Shown here: positions 29,543-38,552 of the stretch, piece after piece | How positions within the stretch are numbered: position 1 is the first letter of the stretch | How the letters are laid out: each line of letters starts with the position of its first letter | Assembly: GCF_000347175.1 (NCBI RefSeq) | Contig: NZ_ANIK01000093.1 | Coordinates: 1 to 60,788, forward strand | Reading direction: 5' to 3' | Origin: Leptospira alstonii serovar Sichuan str. 79601 | GTDB lineage: Bacteria; Spirochaetota; Leptospiria; Leptospirales; Leptospiraceae | DNA length: 60,788 nt | Program-made: the position numbers and the translations under genes | Notes under the pieces: model-generated | The model's database searches: none | Seen by the model: the letters and a program-made list of their open reading frames with translations, nothing else | Told to the model about the DNA's origin: nothing

Positions 29543-30697
29543 ATGAACCTAAACGAAATTACTCATAATCCTATGAACGTCACAATTTTACTCACATTAA
29601 AAGGAAGGCCACTGCATACTCTTCGTTGGTTATGGCATCATAATCGTATTCAATTGCCTTTTAAGATAGTAATTGCTGATGGAGGAAATTATCCCGAAAT
29701 TGTACGTTTACTTTCTGAGCCTAAAAACTTTCCGAATTTGAACTATAAATACTTTCGTTATCAGGATAATTCACTAGAAGATTATTGGTTTAAATTGGCG
29801 GATATAATTACAAAAATTGATACTCCATATGTAATGTTCTCTGATAACGACGACTTTATTCTTTCCGACGCTGTCCTAGTCGCAGAAAATCTTCTTGAAA
29901 CACATTCTGATTGTATAAGCGTTTGTTCTACTGCTTTAAATTTTGCCCTCAAGGATAAGAACTCAGAATTCGATCAGCTTCGAATTCTTGGCGATCTGTA
30001 TAACTTTTCTTCCCAAGGAGGAATTGATTATGACGCAGAGGATTGTGTAGTGAGAGTTAAACAATTCTTAAATCGCTCGTATTACTTTTTTTACTCCCTT
30101 ACGCGTACAGAAGCTTGGATTGATATTTTTAAAGAGGTAAAAGAAATAAATTTTAAAAACTTTGATGTTTGGGAAAGATTTATCTATTTATCTCTTGTTA
30201 TCAAAGGGAAAATAATTTTCTCAATACAACCGTCTTACTTGCGTCAATTGGGAAGTTCTGAAACTCATGCGTCTGTTACTCCGTGGATCAATCGTCTTTT
30301 CTTTTCTGATTGGATGGGTGATTTTCAATCAATGGTGCCTGCTATTATTCGACGTGCTGAAAAGTTTACGTCCGTTTCTAATGCGTCTGTATTGGATACA
30401 ATATTGAGAAAAGTTTATGTAGATGCGATGCCAATGATTATTGAAAATCATTTAACGATGACGAATGCTTATAAGAAATCCTTTTTGAAAAAAATGATTT
30501 CGAAAGCTAAAGATTTTTCGTTGATCCGCCGTTTTTACGGCCGTGCAAAAATCAATAAAATTTTCAAGTTTTTGAAATCGCAAGGTTTAGATGATTTTCA
30601 ATTGAAAAAAGTCAAAAACGAATTGGATGAAGTTCGTCAAACTTTAAAACATTCGGATTTGTATTCCAAGGTTTTACTCTTCAAGGAATTTGATTAA
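29543..30697 (+). CDS. TIGR00180-type family 2-like glycosyltransferase
   Basis: A GT-A fold is visible in the first ~130 residues: MNVTILLTLKGRP, a strand ending IVIADGG, and a DxD-like motif in YVMFSDNDDFI. The remaining ~250 residues are helical, with CSTALNFALKDKN and FFYSLTRTEAW. The family (TIGR00180-like) occurs in O-antigen loci. The first ATG is 29543, but one at 29573 lies directly before the GT fold and is an alternative start; neither has a good ribosome site. It is the last gene of the AT-rich block. Confidence 0.82.
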   Translation: MNLNEITHNPMNVTILLTLKGRPLHTLRWLWHHNRIQLPFKIVIADGGNYPEIVRLLSEPKNFPNLNYKYFRYQDNSLEDYWFKLADIITKIDTPYVMFSDNDDFILSDAVLVAENLLETHSDCISVCSTALNFALKDKNSEFDQLRILGDLYNFSSQGGIDYDAEDCVVRVKQFLNRSYYFFYSLTRTEAWIDIFKEVKEINFKNFDVWERFIYLSLVIKGKIIFSIQPSYLRQLGSSETHASVTPWINRLFFSDWMGDFQSMVPAIIRRAEKFTSVSNASVLDTILRKVYVDAMPMIIENHLTMTNAYKKSFLKKMISKAKDFSLIRRFYGRAKINKIFKFLKSQGLDDFQLKKVKNELDEVRQTLKHSDLYSKVLLFKEFD

Positions 30698-30904
30698 TCT
30701 TGCTTTCGTTCAATTATCGCTTTAGGTTGTTCTGAGGGTAAGTCTGAGAAATTTTGATGGAGTAATTTTGTTTCAGTTTCTATAAAAAGAGTAGAAACAC
30801 GAACCGATAAGATATTGGTTTTCCCTAAGGATGAACGCATTTTTAGAATTTGATTAGATGCATATTATAGAAACTAAATTACGTTAAAATTAAAGAGTTT
30901 ATAA

Positions 30905-32134
30905 ATGAAACAAGTAAATTGCAGAGTTTGCAATGAACCATTGCAAAAGATATTAAATTTGGGTCGTCAACCCCTTGGAAACGGCTTTTTATCAGAAGAC
31001 AAATTTAAAGATGAATATTTTTTTCAGATGGAAGTAGGATTTTCGGAAACGAGTAAAATGCTACAGTTGCTTGAACAGCCGGAACCCGAGAAGATGTTTC
31101 ATGAAGAGTATGCTTTCTTTTCCAGTACTTCAAAATACATGGAAAAACACTTTAAAGAATTTGCTGAATTGATTCTTGGATCGAAATTTCTTTCCAAAGA
31201 AAAACCATTTGTGGTGGAATTGGGTTGTAATGACGGAATCATGCTTAAGAATTTCGCGCAGAAAAATATCGATCATTTAGGTATCGAACCTTCCCGAAAC
31301 GTCGCCGCAATTGCGAATCAAAACGGTGTGAAAACGATTTCCGAATTCTTTGATGCGAACGTGGCAAAAAAGATCGTAGACAAACATGGGCAAGCGGACG
31401 CGTTCCTCGCTGCAAACGTTATGTGCCATATCCCTGATATCAAAAGCGTCGTGAAAGGAATTGCGGCCCTTTTAAAGCCAACCGGTGTTGCAATGTTTGA
31501 AGATCCTTATTTAGGAGATGTCGTCGAAAAAACTTCCTACGATCAGATTTACGACGAACATGTATTCTTATTCTCTGCTCTTTCCATTCAATATCTGTTC
31601 AATCTTTATGATTTTGAGTTGATCGATTTATTGCCTCAAAAAACACATGGTGGTTCGATGAGATATGTTTTGGCTCACAAAGGTGCTTATCCGGTTAGCG
31701 AAGCAGTCCATAGAATTTTAGAAAAAGAAAAACAACAAGGTCTTGATAAATTAGAAACATTCACTCAGTTTAGAAGGAACGTGGAAAAATCGAAAACTGA
31801 TCTGGTCTCTCTTTTAAAGGAAATCAAGTCACAAGGAAAACGAGTCGTTGGTTATGCTGCAACCTCAAAGAGTACAACAATTCTGAATTATTGCGGGATC
31901 GGTCCTGATTTGATCGATTTTATTTCTGATACGACCCCGATTAAACAAGGTAAATTTTCTCCTGGAGTTCATATTCCAGTAAAGGCATATTCTGAATTTA
32001 AATCTGTTTATCCGGAATATGCGTTTCTTTTAGCTTGGAACCATTCGGAAGAAATTATGGCAAACGAACAGGCATTTATGCAATCTGGCGGTAAGTGGAT
32101 CACTCATGTCCCTTCTGTAAGAGTGGTCCAATGA
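30905..32134 (+). CDS. Zinc-finger class I C-methyltransferase (third copy)
   Basis: At 409 residues, with CRVC near the start, the SAM motif is VVELGCNDGIMLKNF and the catalytic block is QIYDEHVFLFSAL (the YxEH signature). The C-terminal domain contains GYAATSKSTTILNY. In the N-terminal zinc region the second Cys pair seen in the other copies is less clear (the sequence runs FFQMEVGFSETSKM), so one zinc half-site may be lost. It overlaps the aminotransferase gene by ATGA, pointing to a C-methylated amino sugar. Confidence 0.88.
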   Translation: MKQVNCRVCNEPLQKILNLGRQPLGNGFLSEDKFKDEYFFQMEVGFSETSKMLQLLEQPEPEKMFHEEYAFFSSTSKYMEKHFKEFAELILGSKFLSKEKPFVVELGCNDGIMLKNFAQKNIDHLGIEPSRNVAAIANQNGVKTISEFFDANVAKKIVDKHGQADAFLAANVMCHIPDIKSVVKGIAALLKPTGVAMFEDPYLGDVVEKTSYDQIYDEHVFLFSALSIQYLFNLYDFELIDLLPQKTHGGSMRYVLAHKGAYPVSEAVHRILEKEKQQGLDKLETFTQFRRNVEKSKTDLVSLLKEIKSQGKRVVGYAATSKSTTILNYCGIGPDLIDFISDTTPIKQGKFSPGVHIPVKAYSEFKSVYPEYAFLLAWNHSEEIMANEQAFMQSGGKWITHVPSVRVVQ

Positions 32135-33228
32135 TTCTTTGCGCTAATCCTCTCGCTCAAAATAATTCTTATAAGGATGAAATCCAAAAGGCGATTTTAT
32201 CTGTCGTGTCTAGTAATCGATATATTTTAGGGCCAGAAGTGGAAGCTCTGGAATCTGAGTTTGCTTCCTATATAGGTGCAAAATATTCTATCGGAGTGGC
32301 AAACGGTACAGACGCATTGGAAATTGCGTTACGCGCTCTGAAAATAGGGCCGGGTTCCGAAGTGATTACGGTTTCCCATACTGCGGTTGCGACAGTCGCC
32401 GCAATAGAAGCGGTAGGGGCAAAAGCGGTCTTAGTCGACGTTGATCCTAGTTTTTTTACATTAGATCCTTCTCAACTAGAAGAGGTATTTACGAAAAATA
32501 CGAAAGCTGTGATTGCTGTTCATCTCTACGGTCAATCGGTTGATTTAGATACGATACAAGCTTTCTGTAAGAAAAAAGAAGTCTATTTGATCGAAGATAC
32601 TTCTCAAGCTCACGGTGCAAAGTGGAAAGGGAAACGATTGGGCAGCATAGGCGACGTCGCTTGTTTTAGTTGTTACCCAACTAAGAATTTAGGAGCCATT
32701 GGAGACGCAGGTCTTATAACGACCAATGATTCTCATTTATCTTCTAAGATGAAGATGCTCCGAGAATACGGATGGAAAGATCGATATATTAGTGAATTTG
32801 CAGGGCGTAATTCCAGGTTAGATGAATTGCAAGCCGCTATTTTGAGAGTAAAACTTCGTAATTTGGATTCCGACAATGGAAAACGTAGAATCATTGCGGC
32901 AAAATACGATCAATTCTTACAGAATACAGCACTTAAGATTCCGGCGAAAAATCTCAACTCCGAACATGTATATCATCTTTATGTGCTTCAAGTGGAAAGT
33001 AGGGAAGCATTAATCGCTCATCTAAAATCGGAGAATATTTTTCCTGGGGTGCATTATCCGAGTCCAATCCATTTGCAGCCTGCATATATCGGAAAGATCA
33101 AAACAGCTTCTTCGATGAAAGTGACTGAAGAATTATCGGGAACAGTGTTATCGCTTCCGATGTATCCCGAATTGTCTTTGGATGACGTAGATAAAGTAAT
33201 TTCTTCGGTCTCTTCTTTTCTTTCCTAA
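32131..33228 (+). CDS. DegT/DnrJ/EryC1/StrS aminotransferase (FdtB/QdtB-like)
   Basis: From ATG 32131, overlapping the previous stop, the protein is 365 residues. This PLP-dependent transaminase shows GVANGTDALEIALRAL (phosphate site) and HLYGQSVD. The catalytic Lys is in SCYPTKNLGAIGDAG, and YGWKDRY follows. With the FdtA-like ketoisomerase at 35524 and the RfbC-like protein at 34050, a dTDP-3-amino-3,6-dideoxyhexose (Fuc3N/Qui3N type) is the likely product. RmlA and RmlB, needed upstream, are not in this window. Confidence 0.92.
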   Translation: MILCANPLAQNNSYKDEIQKAILSVVSSNRYILGPEVEALESEFASYIGAKYSIGVANGTDALEIALRALKIGPGSEVITVSHTAVATVAAIEAVGAKAVLVDVDPSFFTLDPSQLEEVFTKNTKAVIAVHLYGQSVDLDTIQAFCKKKEVYLIEDTSQAHGAKWKGKRLGSIGDVACFSCYPTKNLGAIGDAGLITTNDSHLSSKMKMLREYGWKDRYISEFAGRNSRLDELQAAILRVKLRNLDSDNGKRRIIAAKYDQFLQNTALKIPAKNLNSEHVYHLYVLQVESREALIAHLKSENIFPGVHYPSPIHLQPAYIGKIKTASSMKVTEELSGTVLSLPMYPELSLDDVDKVISSVSSFLS

Positions 33229-33249
33229 ACAATTTGAGAATTGTTATTT

Positions 33250-34026
33250 ATGAAGAAAAAAATGATTCAAACTTCAAAACCTCACTTAATCTGGGACGGT
33301 GTTTTTTCATCTTGGGAAGAGGCTGTTCGTTCTGCTGGCGGTGCAGACGGAGAAAAAGGTTTCTCAAACGAAAGATGGTTTGAGCGAATCTTAGATCAGC
33401 TAAATTCCTTCCGCGCGGAAATAAAGGAATTCGGAATTGCGGTTCCACCAAGGCCTACCAATTTACCTGCAATCGTTTCTCTTACGAATTCAAAAACGAT
33501 CATAGATATAGGCGGCTCCTCCGGTTGGATCTACGACTATCTCAACTCGAATACTCTTTCGAACAGGATTCGAAAATACTTTATTTTAGAAGTTTTTGAT
33601 ATTGTATCTAGGTCAAAACGATTTGCCCACCCTGATAAGGTACAATACTTTACGGATTACAAAAAACTTCGTTCCTGCGATCTGCTTTATACGAACAGTG
33701 TAATTCAATACTTTCCTACGAACGAACATCTATTGGAAATCATAGGACAGGTGAAACCGAAATTTATTTTGGTAGATGATTTGTATGCGGGAGACAACGA
33801 AGAATTCTTTTCCAATCAGATCAGTTATGAGAAAAAGATTCCGCATCGATTCTTGAATTTCGAAAAGTTTAAAAAAGAAGTGTGTAAAGAAGGCTATCGT
33901 TTGATTTTAAAGCAGCCGTTTCATACTCCGATTTTAGGCCAGTATCAGCCCAAACCTATGGATCATTTCCCGAAGGAATATAGATTGAGATATTCTCTTT
34001 CTGTAGTTTTTCAAAAAAATAACTGA
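33250..34026 (+). CDS. Putative methyltransferase, LIC12133 family
   Basis: From ATG 33250 (MKKKMIQTSK) the protein has 258 residues. It contains a SAM-like first motif TIIDIGGSSGWIYDYL and the strand SCDLLYTNSVIQYFPT. The N-terminal block WDGVFSSWEEAVRSAGG is the signature I associate with the family named after Leptospira LIC12133 (TIGR04325). It lies 21 bases after the aminotransferase. Methylation of the amino group or of a hydroxyl of the deoxyamino sugar is a fair guess. Confidence 0.85.
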   Translation: MKKKMIQTSKPHLIWDGVFSSWEEAVRSAGGADGEKGFSNERWFERILDQLNSFRAEIKEFGIAVPPRPTNLPAIVSLTNSKTIIDIGGSSGWIYDYLNSNTLSNRIRKYFILEVFDIVSRSKRFAHPDKVQYFTDYKKLRSCDLLYTNSVIQYFPTNEHLLEIIGQVKPKFILVDDLYAGDNEEFFSNQISYEKKIPHRFLNFEKFKKEVCKEGYRLILKQPFHTPILGQYQPKPMDHFPKEYRLRYSLSVVFQKNN

Positions 34027-34049
34027 GTTCTTTTAGATCGAATCGACGT

Positions 34050-34580
34050 ATGAAATTTGAAAAAACAGATTTACCCGGATTACTGATACTCTATCCAAAT
34101 GTTTACAAAGACGATCGAGGTTTCTTTTTGGAAACTTTCGAAGAGAGCAGATATAAATTGATAGGGATCCGAGAAGATTTTATTCAGGATAATCATTCTC
34201 ATTCCGTCAAAAACGTAATTCGAGGAATGCACTTTACGAAAAAAAGACCGCAGGCTCAAATTTTGACAGTGATGCGTGGGAGGATCTTTGACGTTGTCGT
34301 TGATATTAGAAAAAACTCTCCTTCCTTTGGAAAATGGTTCGGATTGGAATTGAGCGACGATGGAATTCGTCAGGTTTATATGGAGCCAGGACTGGCTCAT
34401 GGGTTTTGTACCCTATCTGATACGGTCGACTTACATTATAAGGTGAGCGAGAAATACGATCCATATGACGACGCCGGTTTGAATTTTGCAGATCCTACCG
34501 TTGCCATTTCTTGGCCGATTCAAAATCCGATCGTTTCTAAAAAAGATCAAAGTCTTCCTTACTTAAAGGATCTAATTTAA
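34050..34580 (+). CDS. rfbC: dTDP-4-dehydrorhamnose 3,5-epimerase-like protein
   Basis: A cupin-fold sugar epimerase of 176 residues. It has the family's RGMHFTKKRPQAQ (catalytic His), RGRIFDVVVDIRKNSPSFG, LAHGFCTLSD, and Tyr in DLHYKVSEKYDPYDD. The usual closing block is present as NFADPTVAISWP. The family acts on dTDP-4-keto-6-deoxyhexoses, epimerising C3, C5 or both. The standard NHSxS stretch reads NHSHS here. No rmlD sits beside it, so an amino- or C-methyl deoxysugar role is as likely as rhamnose. Confidence 0.88.
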   Translation: MKFEKTDLPGLLILYPNVYKDDRGFFLETFEESRYKLIGIREDFIQDNHSHSVKNVIRGMHFTKKRPQAQILTVMRGRIFDVVVDIRKNSPSFGKWFGLELSDDGIRQVYMEPGLAHGFCTLSDTVDLHYKVSEKYDPYDDAGLNFADPTVAISWPIQNPIVSKKDQSLPYLKDLI

Positions 34581-34586
34581 ATTTTC

Positions 34587-35537
34587 ATGTCTATTTTGAT
34601 CACTGGATCTTCGGGTTTGATCGGTTCGGCTTTGGCTGAAAGACTGAAGTTTTTGGGAAAGGAAGTTTATTATCATTCTCGGAATGTTAATATTGAATCC
34701 AACAAAAGGACGATTCAATTTGATCTCACTGATCCTGATCTAGAAAAATTGAATCTACCCGAATTTGATGTCGTTTATCATTTAGCAGGGCAGACAAGTA
34801 TTCCGCGAGCTAAAGCGGATCCGAAATTCGATCTCCAAATCAATCTGCTCGGTTTTTTGAACCTTCTACTGTGTTTAAGACGGCAAAAAAAGAAACCGAT
34901 TGTGGTCCTCGCGGGTACGACTACCGAAACGGGATTGCACGATAGGGAGATCATTGATGAAACTCTCCGAGACGAACCACTGACTTTTTACGATATCAGT
35001 AAATTGTCGGCCGAACACTATTTAAAACAATGTGTTCGAGAAGGCTGGGTTTTCGGTTGTATATTACGTTTAGCAAATGTATATGGCGGAAGTAAACCCG
35101 GGCAGGAACAGGATCGAGGAATTTTGGATAAAGTTTTTCATCGGGCTTTAAAAGGCGAAACGATCCAAATCTACGGTGATGGTTCGTTTCTAAGGGACTA
35201 TATCCATATTGACGATGTGGTTTCCGCGTTTGTGAATGCGGCGGATAGTATAGAGAAAACAAACGGCAAACATTTTTTGGTCGGTACCGGAAAATCTCAT
35301 TCCATCAAGGAAGCCTTCGAGACCGCTGCGAAAATTGCTTTTGAAATAGGCGGCGCCCGATCGAATATCGAATACGTTGATCCTCCAAAAAATAGCCCGC
35401 CGATCGATAACCGAAGCGTCACTTACGAAGTAAGCTCTTTTAAGAACGCGACAGGGTGGAATCCCCGATTTTCATTAGAGTCGGGTCTTCGCCATTCTTA
35501 CATAACAAAAGAGAGACAAATACATGATAGAACCTAG
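34587..35537 (+). CDS. NAD-dependent epimerase/dehydratase (SDR)
   Basis: This extended SDR of 316 residues has GSSGLIGSA (7-15), Ser/Thr block LAGTTTETG and YDISKLSAEHY giving YxxxK. The substrate domain contains NVYGGSKPGQEQDRGI and FLRDYIHIDDVV. It follows the RfbC-like gene by six bases and overlaps the FdtA-like gene by 14 bases. It would reduce or epimerise a keto-deoxysugar; the exact reaction is not readable. Confidence 0.88.
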   Translation: MSILITGSSGLIGSALAERLKFLGKEVYYHSRNVNIESNKRTIQFDLTDPDLEKLNLPEFDVVYHLAGQTSIPRAKADPKFDLQINLLGFLNLLLCLRRQKKKPIVVLAGTTTETGLHDREIIDETLRDEPLTFYDISKLSAEHYLKQCVREGWVFGCILRLANVYGGSKPGQEQDRGILDKVFHRALKGETIQIYGDGSFLRDYIHIDDVVSAFVNAADSIEKTNGKHFLVGTGKSHSIKEAFETAAKIAFEIGGARSNIEYVDPPKNSPPIDNRSVTYEVSSFKNATGWNPRFSLESGLRHSYITKERQIHDRT

Positions 35538-35928
35538 TTTTATTCAGTTTCCTTCCTTTACGGATGAAAATGGTTCCTTAAGTGTTTTTGAATCTAATAA
35601 GCAGGTGCCTTTTTTAATTCAAAGAGTCTTTTCCGTGACCGCAAACGTGAATGACGTTCGGGGCGAACATTCACATCGCAAATGTTCTCAGTTACTTGTA
35701 TCTATGCACGGGAAGATTAAGGTTACTTGTGATAATGGAACCGCAATCAGCGAATATATCCTTGAAAGTATGGACGGCGGTCTTTTGATTCCGCCTGGAA
35801 TTTGGTCGACTCAACAATATTTGGATCTCGGTTCCGTTTTACTCGTGTTATGCGATCGAGGATACGAAGACGAGGATTATATCCGCAATTACGATGAATT
35901 CTTAGAATGGGTAAAGAATCAAAAATGA
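35524..35928 (+). CDS. FdtA/QdtA-type sugar 3,4-ketoisomerase
   Basis: A single-cupin protein of 134 residues. Catalytic His residues are in GEHSHRKCSQLLV (HxH), with PPGIWSTQQYL and VLCDRGYEDEDYIRNYDEF matching the WxcM/FdtA family's C-terminal block. These enzymes move the keto group of dTDP-4-keto-6-deoxyglucose from C4 to C3 for transamination by FdtB/QdtB. This supports the aminotransferase at 32131 as its partner. It overlaps genes on both sides. Confidence 0.92.
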   Translation: MIEPSFIQFPSFTDENGSLSVFESNKQVPFLIQRVFSVTANVNDVRGEHSHRKCSQLLVSMHGKIKVTCDNGTAISEYILESMDGGLLIPPGIWSTQQYLDLGSVLLVLCDRGYEDEDYIRNYDEFLEWVKNQK

Positions 35929-36857
35929 AGATAGTTGTTACTGGTGCCTTAGGGCACATTGGTTCCTTAGTGGTCAGAGTTCTGCCGGAATCTTTCCCGG
36001 ATGCGGAAATTGTGATGATCGATAATTTGATGACTCAGAGATATTGTTCCCTTTTTAATTTGAATTCGAATGTTCGGTATCGGTTTGTGGAAGGTGATAT
36101 AACAACAATTAATTTGGAAGAAATCTTTTCCGGGGCTAACGTTGTGATTCATCTTGCTGCGATCACTGATGCGGCGGGAAGTTTTGATAAGGCGGACGTT
36201 GTTGAGAACAATAACTTTAATTCGACTCAAAAGGTAGCGGAAGCTTGTCTGAAAACGGGCGCAAGATTGATCACTCTTTCATCAACGAGCGTTTATGGGA
36301 CTCAAAACGACTTGGTGGACGAGAATTGTTCCGAATCTGAATTGAAACCGCAAAGTCCGTATGCGACTACGAAATTAAAAGAAGAAAAGTTGGTTCGATC
36401 CTTGTTTTTGGAGAAGAATCTAAAAGTTGTTACGTTTCGTTTTGGGACAATTGTAGGAGTTTCTCCGGGAATTCGTTTTCATACTGCAGTAAATAAATTT
36501 TGCTGGCAGGCGGCTTTTGAAAAACCGATTACCGTTTGGAGAACCGCTTATGATCAGATGCGCCCTTATTTAGAAATCAATGACGCTTGTAAGACGATTG
36601 TAGAGTTTATTAAGAAAGATATTTTCGATGGCGAGATTTATAACGTTTTAACGACCAATGCTACCGTTAGACAGATCGTAGAAAATATTCGGAAGTATGT
36701 TCCCGGTTTGAAAGTGGAATTTGTAGATAGCGCTATCATGAATCAGTTGAGTTATGAAGTGAGCAATAAAAAAATTCTCAATAAAATTCATATTTCCTTC
36801 GCAGAAGGGTTAGAGCAAAGTATTGAAGCTGAATTGAAATTGCTAAATGCAATTTGA
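35925..36857 (+). CDS. NAD-dependent epimerase/dehydratase (SDR)
   Basis: From ATG 35925, which overlaps the FdtA-type stop as ATGA, the product is 310 residues. It has GALGHIGSLV for NAD, SSTSVYGTQ as the Ser/Thr block, YATTKLKEE with YxxxK, and TFRFGTIVGVSPGIRFH in the substrate domain. It belongs with the deoxyamino-sugar genes and ends this block; a 212-bp AT-rich gap follows. Whether it is a 4-epimerase, 4-reductase or dehydratase is undecided. Confidence 0.87.
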   Translation: MKIVVTGALGHIGSLVVRVLPESFPDAEIVMIDNLMTQRYCSLFNLNSNVRYRFVEGDITTINLEEIFSGANVVIHLAAITDAAGSFDKADVVENNNFNSTQKVAEACLKTGARLITLSSTSVYGTQNDLVDENCSESELKPQSPYATTKLKEEKLVRSLFLEKNLKVVTFRFGTIVGVSPGIRFHTAVNKFCWQAAFEKPITVWRTAYDQMRPYLEINDACKTIVEFIKKDIFDGEIYNVLTTNATVRQIVENIRKYVPGLKVEFVDSAIMNQLSYEVSNKKILNKIHISFAEGLEQSIEAELKLLNAI

Positions 36858-37069
36858 TATTTTGAAATTATTTACGATAACTTTAAATTCATAATCCGAA
36901 TTTAAATTCATCCTACTGAGTATTGAATGCCTTTAAATTTATTGGAGTGTTTCGGCAATAGAACATGATCATTGAAAAATGAATGTGTGTGATGCTGCAG
37001 TTCTGATGATTCCTTTAAGATTAAAGATTGAATGTTTTTAAATTTAACGATTAAGTTAAGAGGTGATTT

Positions 37070-37675
37070 ATGAAAAAAATTAATATAGGATGTGGTGGAA
37101 GGCCATTACCGGACTATATAAATATTGACCAGGACTCATTAAACGATATTAGATTAAGATATCCTAACAAAGTATTTGAAGATAGTCTTGTGATTGAAAA
37201 TCATGATATTTTTAATCTCCCTTACGCTGAAAATTCTATCGACGAAGTGAGAGCAGATGGTCTGTTAGAACATCTTTCATTTAAAGATGAGCCACGATTA
37301 TTATATGAAGTAAAACGAGTTTTGAAAAAAGGGGGTGTCTTTGAATTCAGTGTGCCTGATTTTGAAGAAGTTTGTAAAATTTGGTTGAAATTGGATGATG
37401 ATTGGAAGGATTTTTTTAGTGATTCAGAAGAAGATATAAAGAAGAATCATTGGTTTGGGACCTATACTTATGATTATACAAACCGATGGGGCTATATTAT
37501 TGCGACTATTTATGGGAGCCAAAATGGTGAAGGTCAATACCATAAAAATTGTTACTCTAAGAAGAAGATTGAAAAGATGATGGCGTTTCTAAATTTTAAG
37601 ATTCTTAAATTGGAAACTTTTTTATGGAAGTCTGATCGTGATCCAATGATTCGATGCGTCGTTGAAAAAGAATAA
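37070..37675 (+). CDS. Class I SAM methyltransferase (Methyltransf_11 type)
   Basis: At 201 residues the SAM motif sits at the very N-terminus (KKINIGCGGRPLPDYINID). The post-motif DIFNLPYAENSIDEVRADGLLEHL is a classic UbiE/Methyltransf_11 block, and VLKKGGVFEFSVPDF follows. AGGTG lies before the ATG. It is isolated by gaps of 212 and 200 bp and is more AT-rich than the genes around it, suggesting separate acquisition. The substrate is unknown. Confidence 0.85.
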   Translation: MKKINIGCGGRPLPDYINIDQDSLNDIRLRYPNKVFEDSLVIENHDIFNLPYAENSIDEVRADGLLEHLSFKDEPRLLYEVKRVLKKGGVFEFSVPDFEEVCKIWLKLDDDWKDFFSDSEEDIKKNHWFGTYTYDYTNRWGYIIATIYGSQNGEGQYHKNCYSKKKIEKMMAFLNFKILKLETFLWKSDRDPMIRCVVEKE

Positions 37676-37875
37676 ACTGGCTTACTCTTGATTTAGATTA
37701 TCGAATATTAATAAGCGGATAACTTTAAATAATGTCATGAACGGCAAATACTAAAAGGTTGTAATTAGATATTGAATGTCTCCATTGTAATTTCTAACTA
37801 GTTATTATTTTTGAATATCGTATAGAAATCTACACTTCGGTTGGCAAAAATAAAATTACTCCTCCGAGGTTAAAA

Positions 37876-38550
37876 ATGAAAATTCTTGGCTTAATTCCGG
37901 CGCGCGGCGGCTCAAAGGGGATAGCTAGAAAAAATATAAGATTCATTGCAGGCAAGCCGTTGATCGTTTGGACGATCGAAGCCGCCTTGAAATCAAAGTA
38001 TTTGACCTCGGTTGTTGTTTCTACAGACGATCTTGAAATTGCGGAAGTCGCGAAAAGTGCGGGAGCTTCCGTGCCATTTCTCAGACCCTCGGAACTTGCC
38101 ACAGATCAATCTTCCGGAATCGATCCCGTTTTACACGCGTTAGATAATTTACCTCAATTCGATTATGTGATGCTTTTACAACCTACATCACCCCTTCGAA
38201 CAAACTCGGATATAGACGACTGTATCGAATTTGCGATTCAGAAAAACGCTAAGAGCTTAGTTTCTGTTTGTGAATCTCAAGAGAATCCTTTCTGGATGTT
38301 TCGTTTGGATGATTCTCTGAAAATGTCCAAATTATTAAATACAGACGATATATCCCGTAGACAGGACAGTCCTAAAACTTTTTCCTTGAACGGCTCTATC
38401 TATTTATCCGAAGTAAATTACTTTCGAGAGAGAAAAAAATTCATAACCGAAGACACACTCGCTTTTATTATGAGCAAGGAGAGTTCTGTGGATATTGATG
38501 ATATGATTGATTGGAAATTAGCCGAGATTTTACTTTTGGATAAAATATAA
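37876..38550 (+). CDS. legF: CMP-nonulosonic acid synthetase (NeuA/LegF-like cytidylyltransferase)
   Basis: At 224 residues, it opens with IPARGGSKGIARKNIRFIAG, the CTP-binding loop of acylneuraminate cytidylyltransferases. VVVSTDDLEIAEVAKSAGA and LLQPTSPLRTNSDID follow, with DIDDMIDWKLAE at the end giving the metal-binding Asp residues. GAGG precedes the ATG at normal distance. It is the first gene of an unbroken legionaminate-type run ending at 43487. CMP-legionaminate is the inferred product; CMP-pseudaminate or CMP-Neu5Ac cannot be excluded from this gene alone. Confidence 0.9.
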   Translation: MKILGLIPARGGSKGIARKNIRFIAGKPLIVWTIEAALKSKYLTSVVVSTDDLEIAEVAKSAGASVPFLRPSELATDQSSGIDPVLHALDNLPQFDYVMLLQPTSPLRTNSDIDDCIEFAIQKNAKSLVSVCESQENPFWMFRLDDSLKMSKLLNTDDISRRQDSPKTFSLNGSIYLSEVNYFRERKKFITEDTLAFIMSKESSVDIDDMIDWKLAEILLLDKI

Positions 38551-38552
38551 AT

